The notes under the pieces were generated by a model, which made no database searches, was not told the DNA's origin, and worked only from the letters and a program-made list of their open reading frames with translations. Shown here piece after piece: positions 59,947 to 64,000 of a DNA stretch of 64,000 bases (position 1 is the stretch's first letter; every line of letters begins with the position of its first letter). The stretch is from Trogon surrucura (Eukaryota; Chordata; Aves; Trogoniformes; Trogonidae). The stretch covers positions 109,070,622 to 109,134,621 of the forward strand of contig CM036618.1 of assembly GCA_020746105.1 (NCBI GenBank). The letters are read 5' to 3'. A program made the position numbers and the translations under genes.

Positions 59947-62900
59947 TTAATTCTTGGGGGAGGGGAAAAACCCAGCCTGACTGTAAAAGGCAGGATTAAA
60001 CTATTTTCAGCTTCTTTCAAACCCATTCGTAAAGCATCAAGGCAGCTGCAATTGGTGAAAACTGGCAGAAGTGATGCTCAGCCCCACAGCACAGTCCCAA
60101 GTAAGTGGGCTGGTGGGACTGACCCATTCCTTCTGCTACAAGCATCCCTCAGGAGCTCAAGCTCTGCTCATTCCTCGGTTCCAAGTTCACATCAATGACA
60201 AGGACACTTTCTTGCTCGTAGCTGGGGCCGAGCAATGCTGAGCAAGCTCACTACCAGACAAAAGGGTGCATATAAGCAGTGACTTGAGGGCCAAAACGAC
60301 GATTCAGTACAGAAGGTCTTAAAGCCAAAATGACTATCGGTAAGTCAAAAATGAGGATGGGAACTGGGTAAATCCATCACAATGATCTGCTCAGACTCTC
60401 AGCAGCCTGGAGAGTGAAAAACATTTGAGACTCCTTGGAATTAACAGTGGTGACTATTACTCATTTCCATCCCTAGGAAGGATCTCAGCAGCTATAATTT
60501 GCCCTACTTTAGCGATCATTGACATTACTTTAAATCATACAGAGATTATACAGTCTCTTCCCCTGCACTGATCAAGCAGAGAAGGTGCTATTCTTAACCA
60601 CAGCACATCACAGAGCAGTGCGTCGATGAGCTGTTGGGCCAAAATTAGGAGCGGTACACTGAGATGCTCTCACAACAAAATACTCATTGTCACCTTAAAA
60701 TAAGCTGTTCTGAGGAAAGTGGGACTAAGATGTGAGGCCCTTGTCCAGTCCACTCCCACCATGATGTAACTGTAGCTGCTTCCTCCTGCAAAGTAGCACA
60801 CCTGTCCCTTCACCACACAGCTCCACATGGTTCACAGGTTTCCAGGCTTCCCCTCACGCACCCCTTTAATATCCTCGACCTTATATACATTTCCTCAGGA
60901 AACCCAACAGAAGGAGGTTCGACATTTCTGCAAATAAACTGACCTGCAAAATAATCAAAGCAGAGATGGAAACAAACAGAAGAAAACTAGTTACGCCTCA
61001 CAATATCCGAGTATTGTGAGCTTTGAAACAAAGACACATTTCTGGACAAAACAAAAGCCATCTAAAACTGATCACTGGGAAATTCCACTGTCTTGGTTCC
61101 TGAGATTTGAGTCATTTCTCTGAGAAAACTGTATCTGGAGGGAGCAGCTTTCAGGATTTACAGGCCCTCCTGGGAAGTACCATCCTTGTGAAGATTCAAA
61201 ACTTCAGGCAGTCCTCTTTAAAGCAGCGGTGTCAGGCAGGGTTAATCTAAATCACTTTCAACTCAGCAGTTATTGGAAATCTTTTCTGGGTAAGTGTAGC
61301 AATCAAATAAGCAAACAACAAAAAACAAGCGAGTGATAATGCTGGCCTTGATTAACAGAGGAGAGCCCTCCTGCATGCCAATTCTCTCTCTAGCTATCCG
61401 ATTTTCCACCGGCATTGTGAGGAAGAGGAGAGAGGAAGGCCTTCCAGCTGCTGACATGAAGGAGTTAAGGAAACTGCAGCTCCTGTCCTTGAGGGTGGGA
61501 GCCTGGAGGAGGGACAGCCCTGGCTGCCTTCTGCTCCCCAGCAGGAAGGAAATGTGCTTTGGATGCTGCCTACAGGAGATAGGCAATTCCTCTAATTAAT
61601 TGGGGGGGCGTGTGTGTGTACATTATTTCTATACTTTTACTTCCTGACCGTGTAACTTGTCTAAATTAAAGAGCTGTCTGTGCTCACGTACATAAGTGTT
61701 GGTCTGATCTGCCAACCTCATAAGTTGCTCCTGAACTAACTGAACTTACAGAGCTTCCGAAAGCTCAAATCCCTATTGTAGCACTCTGAATCTCTTCTAG
61801 TTTTTCAACTTACTTTTCGAAGCACAGATGCTGGATCCAGCTAGACTTGTCCAAAACGTTCTCATCAAGTCCATGCACAGACATCTAGTCCTAACATTCC
61901 TACATGTTTTTTGGTTTTATGCCTCCATAAGGACTACATCCTTTCTTGCAGCTACAGCACTGCTGTGAGAGTTGGTATTTAGCCCCGTTTATAAAGCCTT
62001 TTGTCAAATCCTGGAAGGCAATGGAGGCAGCAAGCTATGGTGAGCACTCCACGATGGCACTGGGGTAGGGTTCGAAGTGACATGAAACAGGGCTGGGAGG
62101 CAAATCCAGCATTCTCCGATGCAAAGCCTGTTGAGCCACCACTGCTGAACTGTGCAAGCACCTCCTGTGGAGACAGGGCACTGCTGGAACAGTAAGGGGG
62201 AGCTGGCACGTACCCCTCCCCAGTTTCTGGGAAACTTCTTCCAGGAGAGGGTAACACAGCCTGGCACACCGTCCATGAAAGGCTGTTGATCCCCAGTGGA
62301 GCCAGGGCACATGAACAAGTTATGGGAGAGTTTTTTCCACCCTCACTTGCAACAAGAGCCTGAGATTCTCCCACCCCAGGCTGGTGTCTGCTAATCGTTT
62401 GTTGCTTTTAACACATCTCTCCCCCTGCCCTCTCTGTAAGTGAAAAAATGAGGACTGCAGTTAAGCAAACAATAATTTACTCCAATATTTTCTCTTCTTT
62501 TAATCGGCATCACTACACCGAACTTGTAATGCCAATAAAATCTAGTCAATTTAAATGCCTCTTATGGATTGATTCTCTGCAGGACTATAAACCAGTGGTA
62601 CTGTGGCAGCAGTAGATCTCTCTTCTTTTCTATTTGAATGTGACAGATGCTCTTTTCTTCAGCAGACACACCTGCCAGCTCCATTCCTTCTTTCCAAACG
62701 AGATCAGAGCCGATACAAGAAGGAAGACACTGCGTAGTTCAGTTCTGGTATGAGAAGTAGGTACTGTGGGAAAGCTAAGAGCAGATCTATTATCCTGGTC
62801 TGCATGTTAGGATACATAAAGTGCTAAACTGATTATTAGTCTGCGGATTAAAATGTACAAAAAAGCTTAGGCACATACAGAGCCAAAGTGAAATCCAGAA

Positions 62901-64000
62901 GATTTAGCTTGTAGTTACCGCAAGACAATGTTTGAACAGCTACACTTCACGGGAAAAATACAAGAATGGGCGGTGGTGCCAGATTTCACACACTTCACAA
63001 CACTTGACAACCTCCATTAAGGCTTTCCAAACACAACTCTTATCTCACCACCCCCTGGATGTGGGTCCTCTGACCCAGTCGCTATCAAAGTCACAGCCAG
63101 CTTGCCTGGAAGACTGCACGTGGCTCCCGGGTCCTGACATCAACACAAACCCACGACCAGCTCCCGGAATCAAGTTTGCTTGTTGAAAAGAGTGATCCCT
63201 GGGCAGACGAGGGAAGGGTGCACAGGGGAGAGGGGGGACCCAGTCATCACGACCAGAACACGCTGACCCAGTGGCTCCATCTGCAAAACTACCCGAGGGC
63301 TGTTGCCCTTCGTTTTCCTGGCTCCAAAGGGTTATTCTACTAACTGCAAAGCAAAAGCTGGTTGAGCTATAAATAAAATACAAAATATGTAGAGAAGAGG
63401 GATAAAAGGGTTGGAATAACAAGTTATTTTCAGTCACTAGGGGTGACCAGGCATAACTGACTCACCACTCTTTACTCCACCATTCCCAAACTATATTTAT
63501 CAAATCCAAATAATAAAAATGCCGTGTTTATTCCGCTGCCTGCTTATCTGCTCTCTCCCAGCCTCCCAAACTATAAGTCTGGTCTATGTATACATATGGG
63601 ATTTGGTTTTCATAGGTATGTTACATGTTAGGAAGGACAAAACATGTTGTTTCTAGGCTTATAGTACAGGATTACTTTTTCATACAGAAAAAAAAGACAT
63701 TTCATATAACAGACACGGACACACTGATATGCGACTCTCCAACTCCACTAAGTTCTAACATTAATTTCCTGGCAAACAGCCAACAAACTCAGACAAGAAT
63801 CATAATCATGCCTGAAATGAAGATAATTTACTACAGTGCAATGAAATCCTTTTAAAAAGCATCACATGTACTCTACCTTGTCATGGTAAGATATCTTGCT
63901 AGTGCAACAAATGTGCATAAATTGGGAAATGGACAATTTATTGTTATTTATAAAAAGAAAGCTAAACTAGTCATCCATGCATTTCTGGAAGGCTAAGTAT
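59947..64000 (-). other. LCLAT1: LCLAT1 intron, part 2 (continues beyond window)
   Basis: No exon recognised up to the window edge. Frames at 61263-61586, 61979-62374 and 63045-63437 (minus) lack acyltransferase motifs and good splice context. A short GT-rich run lies at about 61605-61620 after seven G. The next upstream exon, carrying the end of the acyltransferase domain, should lie right of the window. Confidence 0.6.

Noticed and set aside
55000-64000. Further LCLAT1 exons on the minus strand
   Set aside because: None of the frames carries the residues expected for the acyltransferase domain or the exon preceding the split codon at 54740.
1-64000. tRNA, rRNA, microRNA hairpins, CRISPR arrays, bacterial-type operons or any undescribed system
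   Set aside because: Nothing with the required structure or repeats was seen; the content is ordinary avian gene ends, introns and transposable elements.

Overview
This is a vertebrate nuclear window, almost certainly from a bird. It has AT-rich, CpG-poor intergenic DNA, widely spaced short exons with GT-AG borders, and at least nine insertions of CR1, the dominant avian LINE. These include CR1 3' ends with the typical ATTCTGTG/ATTCTATG tail repeats. LTR-like elements of avian endogenous-retrovirus type are also present. The species cannot be named from the sequence alone.

Layout. Positions 1-5,690 hold the 3' end of a calpain large-subunit gene on the + strand: three terminal coding exons, a stop at 5206-5208 and a short 3' UTR with AATAAA at 5663. 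It is best called CAPN13. Positions 5,700-50,560 are about 45 kb of intergenic DNA. I can support only mobile elements and simple repeats there: CR1 copies (two of them nested insertions), an unclassified LTR-like repeat present twice, a minus-strand solo-LTR-like element at 36.7-37.8 kb, and a 252-nt pure pyrimidine tract. Positions 50,560-54,740 hold the last coding exon and a long 3' UTR of LCLAT1 (lysocardiolipin/lysophospholipid acyltransferase 1) on the minus strand. Positions 54,741-64,000 are the intron upstream of that exon, with one LTR-like element at about 59.0-59.95 kb.

The two genes point tail to tail. This matches, from general knowledge, the order and orientation of LCLAT1 and CAPN13 on human chromosome 2p23, and it supports both gene calls. 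They are neighbours by ancestry, with no evident functional link: one is a Ca2+-dependent cysteine protease and the other an ER phospholipid-remodelling enzyme.

I found no RNA gene, CRISPR array, operon or candidate new system. The long open frames in the intergenic part are explained by repeats, low complexity or chance. The observations most worth a second look are the paired unclassified repeat with similar translation in both copies, the nested CR1 with a probable target-site duplication, the homopyrimidine tract, the LTR-like element with repeated CCAGTRRCTGG motifs, and a coding-like stretch with in-frame stops near 51 kb.
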